From a bacterium (GTDB taxonomy: Bacteria; UBP13; UBA5359): a stretch of 6,765 nucleotides of DNA. Position numbers and translations under genes: made by a program. The DNA lies in the NCBI GenBank assembly GCA_028699365.1, contig JAQVUQ010000154.1, forward strand, positions 1-6,765, in the 5' to 3' direction. Below, one piece after another: positions 1-5,920 of the stretch. Under the pieces are notes generated by a model, which ran no database searches, was not told where the DNA came from, and worked only from the letters and a program-made list of their open reading frames with translations. The stretch's first letter is position 1. Each line of letters starts with the position of its first letter.

Positions 1-2
1 GG

Positions 3-908
3 CCTATCTCCGATAACGCCAACGGCGTTTTCGAGATGTCCGGCGTTCTCAAGGACGGCAAGGAGGCTGCAGCCGGCCGCATCGTAGCCAAGCTCGATGC
101 CGTAGGCAACACCACCAAGGCTCTGACCAAGGGCTTTGCCATTGCCACTGCGGTTATCGCCGCCATATCGCTGTTCCGGTCCTTTATCGATGAGGCGGGC
201 CTCTCCGCGGTCGGTATACAGCTAAATGTGCCGAATATATTCATCGGCTTGATGATAGGCGGCGCCGTGCCGTTCCTGTTCTCTTCGTTTGCCATCCGTG
301 CGGTCAGCCGCGCGGCCATCCTGCTGGTGGAAGAGGTCCGATATCAGTTCCGGACTATCGTCGGCATCATGGAAGGAACGGGCAAGCCTGATTATTCGCG
401 CTGTGTCAGTATAGCTACTGCCGCGGCGCAGAGGGAACTGGTGGCTCCGGCCATTCTGGCCATTGTGACCCCGGTTCTGGTAGCCTTTGCTCTGGGTGTA
501 GGCGCCCTCGGCGGCTATCTCGCCGGTTCCATCCTTACCGGTCAGTTGATGGCGGTTCTGCTGTCCAACTCCGGTGGTGCCTGGGACAATGCCAAGAAGA
601 AGATCGAAGACGGTCTTCACGGCGGCAAGGGCAGCGAGTGCCATAAGGCTGCGGTCATAGGCGATACCGTCTGCGATCCGTTCAAGGATACCGCCGGTCC
701 GGCCCTCAATCCGCTGATCAAGGTCATGAACCTTGTGGCCATCCTGGTAACTCCGCTGGCCATCAAGGATATATCTCCCGTTTCCAGGATTGCTACAATA
801 ATTATTCTGGCAGCGGTCCTGGCGCTGGCTGTATATCTGAGCAAGCGTCCGTCACCTGAGCCGGAGAGATCCGTAGAGAAGCTGCAGCCGGCTGCAGACA
901 AAAGCTAA
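3..908 (+). CDS. hppA: Membrane-bound H+-translocating pyrophosphatase, C-terminal part (start outside window)
   Basis: This integral membrane enzyme hydrolyses cytoplasmic pyrophosphate and pumps protons, or makes PPi from the gradient. The 5' end is missing: the reading frame is open from base 3 and enters with PISDNANGVFEM, matching the family's GPISDNAGGIAEM block. The 301 visible residues are a bit under half of a typical 650-800 residue protein. Other family signatures are LDAVGNTTKALTKG (around 93-131), GGAWDNAKKK (about 573-602), GGKGSECHKAA and GDTVCDPFKDTAGP (about 621-701), which supply acidic and lysine residues of the Mg-PPi site. Several hydrophobic helices lie between them. Lys at 117-119 and Thr at 126-128 correspond to the pair known to replace the K+ requirement, so the K+-independent H+-pumping subtype is inferred. 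Odd: Cys replaces the usual Gly in GDTVGDP and the usual Ala in GSEAHKA. The protein ends in a charged, Pro-rich tail. Family assignment is very secure. Confidence 0.97.
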   Translation, partial: PISDNANGVFEMSGVLKDGKEAAAGRIVAKLDAVGNTTKALTKGFAIATAVIAAISLFRSFIDEAGLSAVGIQLNVPNIFIGLMIGGAVPFLFSSFAIRAVSRAAILLVEEVRYQFRTIVGIMEGTGKPDYSRCVSIATAAAQRELVAPAILAIVTPVLVAFALGVGALGGYLAGSILTGQLMAVLLSNSGGAWDNAKKKIEDGLHGGKGSECHKAAVIGDTVCDPFKDTAGPALNPLIKVMNLVAILVTPLAIKDISPVSRIATIIILAAVLALAVYLSKRPSPEPERSVEKLQPAADKS

Positions 909-968
909 ATTGACCGGCCGTTGCGTGTAGATCGGCAAAACCATCACGGCGGCCCGGTTGATAGATTG

Positions 969-1007
969 TGACAAGCCCGGCATCTTATACAGGTGCCGGG
1001 CTTGTCA
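969..1007 (+). terminator. Hairpin terminator candidate after hppA
   Basis: Bases 969-982 and 994-1007 form a perfect 14-bp inverted repeat (TGACAAGCCCGGCA / TGCCGGGCTTGTCA). It can be extended inward to 985/991 with one G-T pair, leaving a 5-base loop, TATAC. It lies 61 bases after the hppA stop and is GC-rich, as terminator stems are. There is no T-run after it (AATGTCTTGG follows), so it may act as a weak or factor-assisted terminator, or as an mRNA 3'-end stabiliser, rather than as a classical intrinsic terminator. Confidence 0.6.
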
Positions 1008-1012
1008 ATGTC

Positions 1013-1054
1013 TTGGCCGGCATGATAGGCGAAAACTATAAATTGATGTATAAT
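1013..1054 (+). promoter_or_regulatory. Promoter-like region for the NYN nuclease gene
   Basis: Two candidate -10 boxes lie in the AT-rich gap before the nuclease gene. TATAAT at 1049-1054 is a perfect consensus but has no good -35 at 16-19 bases. TATAAA at 1037-1042 is preceded at 18 bases by TTGGCC (1013-1018), which matches 4 of 6 positions of the -35 consensus. Either would give a short leader of about 40-50 bases. The position, just after the hairpin behind hppA, suggests that the nuclease gene has its own transcript. This is based on motif matching only. Confidence 0.4.
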
Positions 1055-1098
1055 GCTATGTGTTGACAGAAGACAGTGTGTGATAATGGCGGTTACGG

Positions 1099-1572
1099 AT
1101 GAGTAATTATGCTTTTATTGATGGAAATAATTTATATCTTGGTATCAATAAACTGGGTTGGCGTCTTGACTATAGGAAGTTTAGGGTCTACCTGAAAGAC
1201 AAATATGCAGTTCAAAAGGCATATTATTTTATTGGGTATATACCGGAAAATGAGCGGCTATATACTTCCCTGAAAGCGGACGGTTATGATTTGGTATTTA
1301 AACCTGTTGCATCTGACGGCAAAGGTCATCTGAAAGGTAATTGTGATGCTGAGTTGGTATTGCAAGCTATGATCGAATATAATAATTACGATAAGGGGAT
1401 AATAGTTTCGGGTGACGGTGATTTCACTTGCCTGGCTCGACACTTGCAGGCACATAATAAGTTAGCTACCATTCTTGCACCTAATAAAGATGGATGTTCT
1501 TCTTTACTTTGTAAGGAAATACGGAGTATTGCGTTCATGGATTATCTTGAGAACAAACTGGGAAGAACCTGA
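1099..1572 (+). CDS. NYN-domain (PIN-like) nuclease, LabA/DUF88 family
   Basis: A 157-residue soluble protein that is essentially one NYN domain, a metal-dependent PIN-fold ribonuclease module. The acidic metal-binding positions are visible: Asp8 in FIDGNN near the N-terminus, Asp83 and Glu85 in GNCDAELVLQA, and Asp106 and Asp108 in VSGDGDF. The short 'WRLDYRKFRVYLKDKY' and 'FIGYIPENERLY' stretches are also typical of this subfamily. The cellular substrate of such stand-alone NYN proteins is generally unknown; RNA is the usual inference. The start at 1099 is supported because the conserved YAFIDGNN strand begins at residue 4. The ribosome site is weak (GGCGG at 1088-1092). The gene is markedly AT-richer than both neighbours: about 33-43% GC in two 60-base blocks, against about 60% in the adjoining fusion gene. 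It has no functional link to hydrogenases or pyrophosphatase and looks horizontally acquired. The domain call is secure; the role is unknown. Confidence 0.9.
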   Translation: MSNYAFIDGNNLYLGINKLGWRLDYRKFRVYLKDKYAVQKAYYFIGYIPENERLYTSLKADGYDLVFKPVASDGKGHLKGNCDAELVLQAMIEYNNYDKGIIVSGDGDFTCLARHLQAHNKLATILAPNKDGCSSLLCKEIRSIAFMDYLENKLGRT

Positions 1573-1581
1573 ACAAAAAGA

Positions 1582-1621
1582 AAAAGCCCCCCTCAGGACA
1601 AAACCTTTTAGGGTGCCTTTT
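1582..1621 (+). terminator. Weak terminator-like hairpin after the NYN gene
   Basis: Ten bases after the nuclease stop codon, AAAAGCCCCCCT (1582-1593) can pair with AGGGTGCCTTTT (1610-1621). Ten of 12 positions match, the 16-base loop is AT-rich, and the A-tract/T-tract flanks are typical of bidirectional intrinsic terminators. Two internal mismatches make the stem imperfect, so this is a moderate call. It would separate the nuclease transcript from the downstream fusion gene. Confidence 0.45.
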
Positions 1622-1654
1622 CATCGTGATACACGAATATTATACCATAAAACA

Positions 1655-1706
1655 GTAATCTGTAAACATTTTGTAAGTGTTTTGTATTGCACCGTTACAT
1701 GATTAC
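1655..1706 (+). repeat. Long-looped inverted repeat just upstream of the hypC-hydE ribosome site
   Basis: GTAATCTGTAA (1655-1665) pairs with TTACATGATTAC (1695-1706) over 11 base pairs with a single bulged T at 1700. The loop of 29 bases is AT-rich. The 3' arm ends three bases before the GGAG ribosome site at 1710-1713. It could be a leader hairpin affecting translation of the fusion gene or a spaced operator. No known regulator motif was recognised. Chance in AT-rich sequence cannot be excluded. Confidence 0.35.
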
Positions 1707-1709
1707 ACT

Positions 1710-1722
1710 GGAGTTCAAAATG
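1710..1722 (+). promoter_or_regulatory. Ribosome binding site that fixes the start of the fusion gene at ATG 1720
   Basis: GGAG at 1710-1713 lies six bases before ATG 1720. This start puts Cys directly after Met (MCYSIPG), which HypC-family proteins need because the N-terminal Cys, exposed after Met removal, carries the iron moiety. The upstream in-frame TTG at 1687 would bury this Cys at position 13 and has no comparable ribosome site. Confidence 0.85.
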
Positions 1723-3045
1723 TGTTATTCCATTCCCGGCAGAGTCGTCGATATTGACGGCCGTACTATTATAATAGATTACTTCGGCGAGCAGAGGCGA
1801 GCCGTCAATGAGATCAAAAATCTCAGGATTGGCGATTATATCTATGCCCAGGGCGGATACGTCATAGACGCCGTTCCCGCAGGCGAAGCCGAAGAGGTGC
1901 TGGCGCTCTGGAAGGAACTCTTCTTCGAACTTCAGGAGAGGGATCAGAGCCTGTCCGGATTCACCCGGCCGTCAGGCCAAACCGGCGACCGGCTGTCCCG
2001 GTTGCTGGAGAGAATCGCCACCGGCGGTGCAGAGGTGCCGGAAGAGGATTTGCTCTACTTTCTCAACCTGGAAGATGAGGCTGATATAGCCGCCCTGATG
2101 CAGGCGGCCAACCATCTGCGTCATAAACACCTGGGTAATTCCTGCTGCATCCACGGCATATTGGAGTTTTCCAATTACTGCAGCCAGGCGTGCGGCTATT
2201 GCGGCATATCGGCCCATAATAAAGGGGCGAATCGCTACAGGATGATGCCTGAGGAAGTGGTGGAAGCCGCCTGCAGAGCCATAAACAAATACGGCTTCAA
2301 GGCTCTGGTTCTTCAGAGCGGGGAAGATCCGGCGTATTCCATCGATGATCTCTGTCGTATAGTGAGCGGCATCCGGGAGAGGGAACCGGCGTTGATCTTT
2401 ATCAGTTGCGGTGAAGTGGGTCTGAATGGCCTGCAGCGCCTGTACGAGGCCGGTGCCAGAGGGCTGCTGATGCGCTTTGAGACCGGCAACCCGCGCCTTT
2501 ATGAGCAGCTTCATCCGGGACGCAGTCTGGACAGCCGTCTGGAGCATCTGCGTGCCGCTTTCGATATGGGCTATCTGCTCATAACCGGCGGGCTTATCGG
2601 CCTGCCCGGGCAGACACGCGAGGATGTATTGAACGATATTCTCCTTACCAGGAGCCTGCGGGCCGAGATGTATTCATTCGGTCCCTTTATTCCGCATCCC
2701 GGCACGCCGCTGGCGGGGGCACACAGCCCGTCGGCCCTGGAAATAATTAAGACACTGTCCGTAGCCCGCATTGCCGATGCCCGGGATGCCAAGATCGTCA
2801 TCACCACCAGCTTCGAGACCCTGGCTGAGGATGCCCGCCGGCGAGGCTTAAGCGCCGGGGCCAATTCCGTCATGATAAGCCTGACGCCTGATACCCTGCG
2901 TCGCGATTATACGCTCTACCCGGACCGGGCTCATTCGAATGAAAGCCTTGAGTATCAGATCTCCGATGTTCTGGACCTCCTCTCCGATCTGGGCAGAGCG
3001 CCGACCGATATAGGGATAAGTCATGCGGATTCTCAATTGACATGA
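1720..3045 (+). CDS. hydE: HypC-like domain fused to HydE-like radical SAM hydrogenase maturase
   Basis: A 441-residue two-domain protein. Residues 1 to about 75 are HypC/HupF-like: MCYSIPG with Cys2, then VVDIDGRTIIIDYFGEQRR and IGDYIYAQGGYVID. The usual His of HypC (VHVGF in E. coli) is Gln44 here. A linker of about 15 residues follows, then a HydE-type radical SAM domain. It contains CSQACGYC (Cys154, Cys158, Cys161; the CX3CX2C site for the SAM-binding 4Fe-4S cluster), LQSGED (198-203), GLPGQT, and GPFIPHPGTPL (321-331), close to HydE's GPFIPHPDTPL. HydE is known to act in building the [FeFe] H-cluster. HypC carries the Fe(CN)2CO group during [NiFe] maturation. Differences from classical HydE: the RHETANP block reads RFETGNP (Phe253), SLGE reads SCGE (Cys230), an extra Cys142-Cys143 pair precedes the cluster motif, and no C-terminal cysteines exist for a second cluster. 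It lies 98 bases upstream of the ech operon. Radical SAM/HydE-family membership is secure; whether it serves [FeFe] or [NiFe] enzymes is open. Confidence 0.9.
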   Translation: MCYSIPGRVVDIDGRTIIIDYFGEQRRAVNEIKNLRIGDYIYAQGGYVIDAVPAGEAEEVLALWKELFFELQERDQSLSGFTRPSGQTGDRLSRLLERIATGGAEVPEEDLLYFLNLEDEADIAALMQAANHLRHKHLGNSCCIHGILEFSNYCSQACGYCGISAHNKGANRYRMMPEEVVEAACRAINKYGFKALVLQSGEDPAYSIDDLCRIVSGIREREPALIFISCGEVGLNGLQRLYEAGARGLLMRFETGNPRLYEQLHPGRSLDSRLEHLRAAFDMGYLLITGGLIGLPGQTREDVLNDILLTRSLRAEMYSFGPFIPHPGTPLAGAHSPSALEIIKTLSVARIADARDAKIVITTSFETLAEDARRRGLSAGANSVMISLTPDTLRRDYTLYPDRAHSNESLEYQISDVLDLLSDLGRAPTDIGISHADSQLT

Positions 3046-3065
3046 TGGGTTTCGCGGAGTAAAAT
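3037..3065 (+). promoter_or_regulatory. Strong sigma70-type promoter for the ech operon
   Basis: TTGACA (3037-3042, perfect -35 consensus) is followed after exactly 17 bases by TAAAAT (3060-3065, 5 of 6 matches to the -10 consensus). The -35 box overlaps the last codons of the hypC-hydE gene. Transcription would start near 3072, giving a leader of about 70 bases before echA. This is the best promoter match I found in the window. Confidence 0.7.
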
Positions 3066-3082
3066 ATCTGGTGTGTTCGTCT

Positions 3083-3120
3083 CCCCACCGGCTTGTTACA
3101 AGCTAAGGGTGGGGTTCTTT
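3083..3120 (+). terminator. Terminator hairpin in the echA leader (end of hypC-hydE and/or attenuator)
   Basis: CCCCACC (3083-3089) pairs with GGTGGGG (3108-3114). An inner stem GCTTG/CAAGC (3091-3095 / 3099-3103) closes a three-base loop, with a small asymmetric bulge between the two stems. The stem is followed at once by TTCTTT and then, at 3126-3132, by seven T bases. It would end transcripts coming from hypC-hydE. Because the promoter at 3037-3065 lies upstream of it, it is also inside the predicted ech leader and could lower ech expression unless read through. Confidence 0.7.
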
Positions 3121-3143
3121 ATGCCGTTTTTTAGGAGAAGGCC

Positions 3144-5048
3144 ATGCAAATGTACATTATTCTGCCCCTGTTGCTGATTTTCGGCCCGCTGCTCTTCGGA
3201 GTGCTTGTCATGCTGGCTCCCGGCTGGCGGTTCAAGACACCCCTGATCGTATTATCGGCTCTGGTAATGATAGCCGGTGCTGTTCTCCTGGCTTTGCAAG
3301 GCTCTTTCGCTCTCTCGATCGATGCCCGCATCATGAAGGCCCTGCCTTTGATCGAACTGCTGATAATCGCCGCAATTATCTATATAGGCTTTAGAATCAA
3401 AAAATGGCTCGTCATCGGGCTGGGAGCTCTTCAACTGGCCATAGGTCTGGCCTCGGAGATGCTGCCGCATGCCGCACATGAGCATGTTTCCGCCCTGAAC
3501 GTAGATCTTCTTTCCATGATCATGGTACTGATAATATCCGTTATCGGATCGCTTATCACAGTATACGCTATCGGCTATATGAAAAAACACGAGGCACACG
3601 GCCCGGAGCAGATGAGAAGCACCGGGCTTTTCTTTCTCTTCCTGATAGGTTTCCTGGGCATGATGAACGGCCTGGTCCTGTCCAATGATCTGAAGTTGCT
3701 GGCCATCTTCTGGGAAGCGACCACGCTTTGCTCCTTTATGCTTATCGGCCACGACAGGACCACGGCCGCCGGGGAGAGCGCCTACAGAGCTTTGTGGATA
3801 AACACCCTGGGCGGAGCGGCGCTGATGCTGGCCTCGCTGCTCGGTGCGGCCGGAGGAGGGCCGGAGAGCCTGGACGGGCTTGTAGCCGGCGGTGCTCTGT
3901 TGCCGCTGGCGCTGATCTGCCTGGCCGCTTTTACCAAATCGGCGCAATTGCCCTTCCAGAGCTGGCTTCTGGGGGCCATGGTGGCGCCGACGCCCGTATC
4001 CGCGCTGCTTCACTCCAGCACCATGGTCAAAGCCGGTGTCTATCTTATCATCCGTCTGGCTCCGGGCCTGGGTGACACCAGGCTGGGACAGGTGGTGGCC
4101 ATAACCGGTGCTTTCACTTTTGCTCTTGCCTCCGCCATGGCGGTCAGCCAGAGCAACGGCAAAAAAGTTCTGGCCTACTCCACTATAGCCAATCTCGGTC
4201 TTATAATAACGTGTGCCGCCATTCACACGCCGCTGGCGTATGCGGCGGCCATACTGCTCACCTGTTTCCACGCGATTTCCAAGGCGCTGCTCTTCCTGTG
4301 TATGGGCACGATAGAGCAGAGCATCGGCAGCCGGGATATCGAGGCTATGGAAGGCCTGATGAGGAAGATGCCCGTAACTACCGTTATCGCCATCATCGGC
4401 ATGGTCTCCATGATGCTGCCTCCCTTTGGCATGCTGATCGGCAAATGGATGGCGCTGGAAGCCGTCATCATGTCTCCGCTGGTCCTCTTTCTCCTGATCA
4501 TGGGCAGCGCCCTGACGGTAGTGTTCTGGTCCAAGTGGATAGGAAGAATACAGACGGTGGCCTATCATCCCAGCTATAAGGTGGAGGATGTGCCTTTCTC
4601 CATGTTTGCCGCCAAGGGCATACTGCTGTCGGGCGTCGTTGTCGCCACTGTAACCGTGGTGCCGTTCTTCAAACGGATAATCGGTCCTATGGCCGTGGCG
4701 GCTTTCTCGGGAGTCGAGGTGGCGCCCCGATCCTGGGATCTGATGAAATCCGTCGATTCTTTTATCGAGTGGCCGCTCTTCGCCATGCTGGGATTCGTGG
4801 TGCTGGTGCTTCTGTTGACAATCAAAGGCATCAACAAAAGCCATGTCCGGGAGCCGTTTCTCTGCGGTGAAAACCTGGAGGGAGCCAGGACTACTTTCGA
4901 GTTCAGAAGCCTGATGGATAAGGGCGAATCGGCCCGCATCAGGAGCTACTATCTGAACCCGCTTTTCGGTGAGGCGCATCTCACGGCCTGGGCCAACCCG
5001 GTGGCCATGGCGCTGATATTCGTAATGTTTGGGGTGATAGGCAAGTGA
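3144..5048 (+). CDS. echA: Ech hydrogenase subunit A, NuoL-like ion-translocating membrane subunit
   Basis: A 634-residue polytopic membrane protein of the NuoL/MrpA antiporter family, the proton (or sodium) channel subunit of the energy-conserving hydrogenase. Its length matches EchA. Key family residues are visible: Glu191 in AIFWEATTLC; Lys265 in AFTKSAQLPFQSWL; the APTPVSALLHSSTMVKAG helix with His290 and Lys296; and Lys434 and Glu439 in GMLIGKWMALE. The C-terminal part carries EPFLCGENLEGA and RSYYLNPLFGE, typical of EchA rather than of complex I NuoL. A small His cluster (His109, His112, His114) lies in a loop near the end of the N-terminal third. AGGAG at 3133-3137 sits six bases before the ATG. 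The stop overlaps the echB start by four bases, implying translational coupling. Membership in the NuoL family is certain; the Ech assignment rests on the operon order and the neighbouring subunits. Whether H+ or Na+ is moved cannot be read from the sequence. Confidence 0.93.
   Translation: MQMYIILPLLLIFGPLLFGVLVMLAPGWRFKTPLIVLSALVMIAGAVLLALQGSFALSIDARIMKALPLIELLIIAAIIYIGFRIKKWLVIGLGALQLAIGLASEMLPHAAHEHVSALNVDLLSMIMVLIISVIGSLITVYAIGYMKKHEAHGPEQMRSTGLFFLFLIGFLGMMNGLVLSNDLKLLAIFWEATTLCSFMLIGHDRTTAAGESAYRALWINTLGGAALMLASLLGAAGGGPESLDGLVAGGALLPLALICLAAFTKSAQLPFQSWLLGAMVAPTPVSALLHSSTMVKAGVYLIIRLAPGLGDTRLGQVVAITGAFTFALASAMAVSQSNGKKVLAYSTIANLGLIITCAAIHTPLAYAAAILLTCFHAISKALLFLCMGTIEQSIGSRDIEAMEGLMRKMPVTTVIAIIGMVSMMLPPFGMLIGKWMALEAVIMSPLVLFLLIMGSALTVVFWSKWIGRIQTVAYHPSYKVEDVPFSMFAAKGILLSGVVVATVTVVPFFKRIIGPMAVAAFSGVEVAPRSWDLMKSVDSFIEWPLFAMLGFVVLVLLLTIKGINKSHVREPFLCGENLEGARTTFEFRSLMDKGESARIRSYYLNPLFGEAHLTAWANPVAMALIFVMFGVIGK
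5031..5047 (+). promoter_or_regulatory. Extended ribosome site and GTG start of echB, overlapping echA
   Basis: GGGGTGAT at 5031-5038 matches the extended Shine-Dalgarno GGAGGTGAT with one change and lies six bases before the GTG at 5045. It supports GTG as the true start. The four-base overlap (GTGA) with the echA stop codon fits translational coupling of two subunits that belong in one membrane complex. Confidence 0.75.
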
Positions 5049-5899
5049 TCACGGTTGATCCGGTTATTATAGCCCTTCTGGCCATAGTTGCAGTGCCGTT
5101 TGTGGGAGCGATCATCATGGGGCTGGATCGCAGGCTTACGGCCAGGATGCAGGGCAGAGTAGGTCCTCCGCTGCTGCAGCCGATCTATGACGTTCTCAAG
5201 CTGTTGCGTAAGGAGCCTATAGTCGTCAACAGAGTTCAGGTGGTCTATGCCTGTCTCCATCTGGCGTTCATGATTCTCTGCGTCGTTCTGCTGGCTCTGG
5301 GTCAGGATATGCTGATGGTGCTCTTTGTCCTGGCCTTCTCCACCATAGCTCTGATTCTGGGTGGGATGAGCGTGCGGTCACCTTACAGCAGGATAGGCAG
5401 CCAGAGAGAGATAATGCAGATGCTCTCCTATGAGCCCATCCTGATTCTGATGATGGTAGGCATATATCTGATCAACGGTAGTTTTATGGCTCGCGATATA
5501 CTGGTGTCGGGCAAGCCGCTGCTGTTGTCGTTGCCGCTGCTGTTTCCTGCTTTTCTGTTGGTGATGACCATCAAGCTGCAGAAATCACCCTTCGATTTTG
5601 CCACTTCGCATCACGGGCATCAGGAAATAGTCAAGGGTATTACGCTGGAATATTCGGGTCCGTTCCTGGCTATTCTCGAGATTGCCCACTGGTATGAGAC
5701 GTTTCTGCTTTTCTTCATCGCGACCATGTTCTGGGCTACCAGCATTCCGGTGGGGCTGCTGATAGCGGCCGTCTGTTTCTTCGGCGTGATATTGCTTGAT
5801 AATATCGTAGCCAGGCTTACCTGGCCATGGATGCTTCGATTTATGTGGACCGCGGGTCTGGGTCTGGCAGCCACCAATATACTGTGGCTGTATATCTGA
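5045..5899 (+). CDS. echB: Ech hydrogenase subunit B, NuoH/HyfC-like membrane anchor
   Basis: A 284-residue membrane protein of the NuoH (complex I subunit 1) family that connects the soluble hydrogenase arm to the ion-pumping subunit. Its length matches EchB. Family blocks are in order: QGRVGPPLLQPIYD (36-49) after the first helix; SPYSRIGSQREIMQML (112-127) with the acidic YEP (129-131); and LQKSPFDFATSHHGHQEI (178-195), followed by LEYSGP. These lie in the cytoplasmic loops that contact the small subunit in related complexes. About eight hydrophobic helices can be seen. The shortened length and the SHHGHQE version of the loop are those of group 4 hydrogenases rather than of respiratory NuoH, which has SELVAG-like sequence there. 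It starts with GTG, overlaps echA by four bases and is followed 21 bases later by echC. Confidence 0.95.
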   Translation: MITVDPVIIALLAIVAVPFVGAIIMGLDRRLTARMQGRVGPPLLQPIYDVLKLLRKEPIVVNRVQVVYACLHLAFMILCVVLLALGQDMLMVLFVLAFSTIALILGGMSVRSPYSRIGSQREIMQMLSYEPILILMMVGIYLINGSFMARDILVSGKPLLLSLPLLFPAFLLVMTIKLQKSPFDFATSHHGHQEIVKGITLEYSGPFLAILEIAHWYETFLLFFIATMFWATSIPVGLLIAAVCFFGVILLDNIVARLTWPWMLRFMWTAGLGLAATNILWLYI

Positions 5900-5920
5900 G
5901 AGTTATAAGGAAGTGTTGAT

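Noticed and set aside
1063-1087. TTGACA at 1063-1068 with GATAAT at 1082-1087 as a promoter
   Set aside because: The spacer is only 13 bases, too short for a sigma70 promoter. The boxes further upstream fit better, though not perfectly.
1475-1702. Small + strand open frame (75 codons) after the NYN gene
   Set aside because: It is mostly the out-of-frame end of the nuclease gene running into AT-rich intergenic sequence, with no ribosome site and no recognisable motif.
1687-1719. TTG at 1687 as the start of the hypC-hydE gene
   Set aside because: It has no good ribosome site and would bury the essential Cys of the MC-x-x-PG motif. ATG 1720 has GGAG at six bases and gives the canonical HypC N-terminus.
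3728-4075. Open frame of 115 codons on the + strand inside echA
   Set aside because: It is an out-of-frame shadow of echA with an Arg/Gly/Ala-rich translation, no ribosome site and no family resemblance.
3252-4979. Long open frame on the minus strand (575 codons) opposite echA
   Set aside because: Its translation is His/Gln/Arg/Gly-rich low-information sequence with no recognisable domain. It mirrors the codon bias of echA, which has clear conserved motifs on the + strand.
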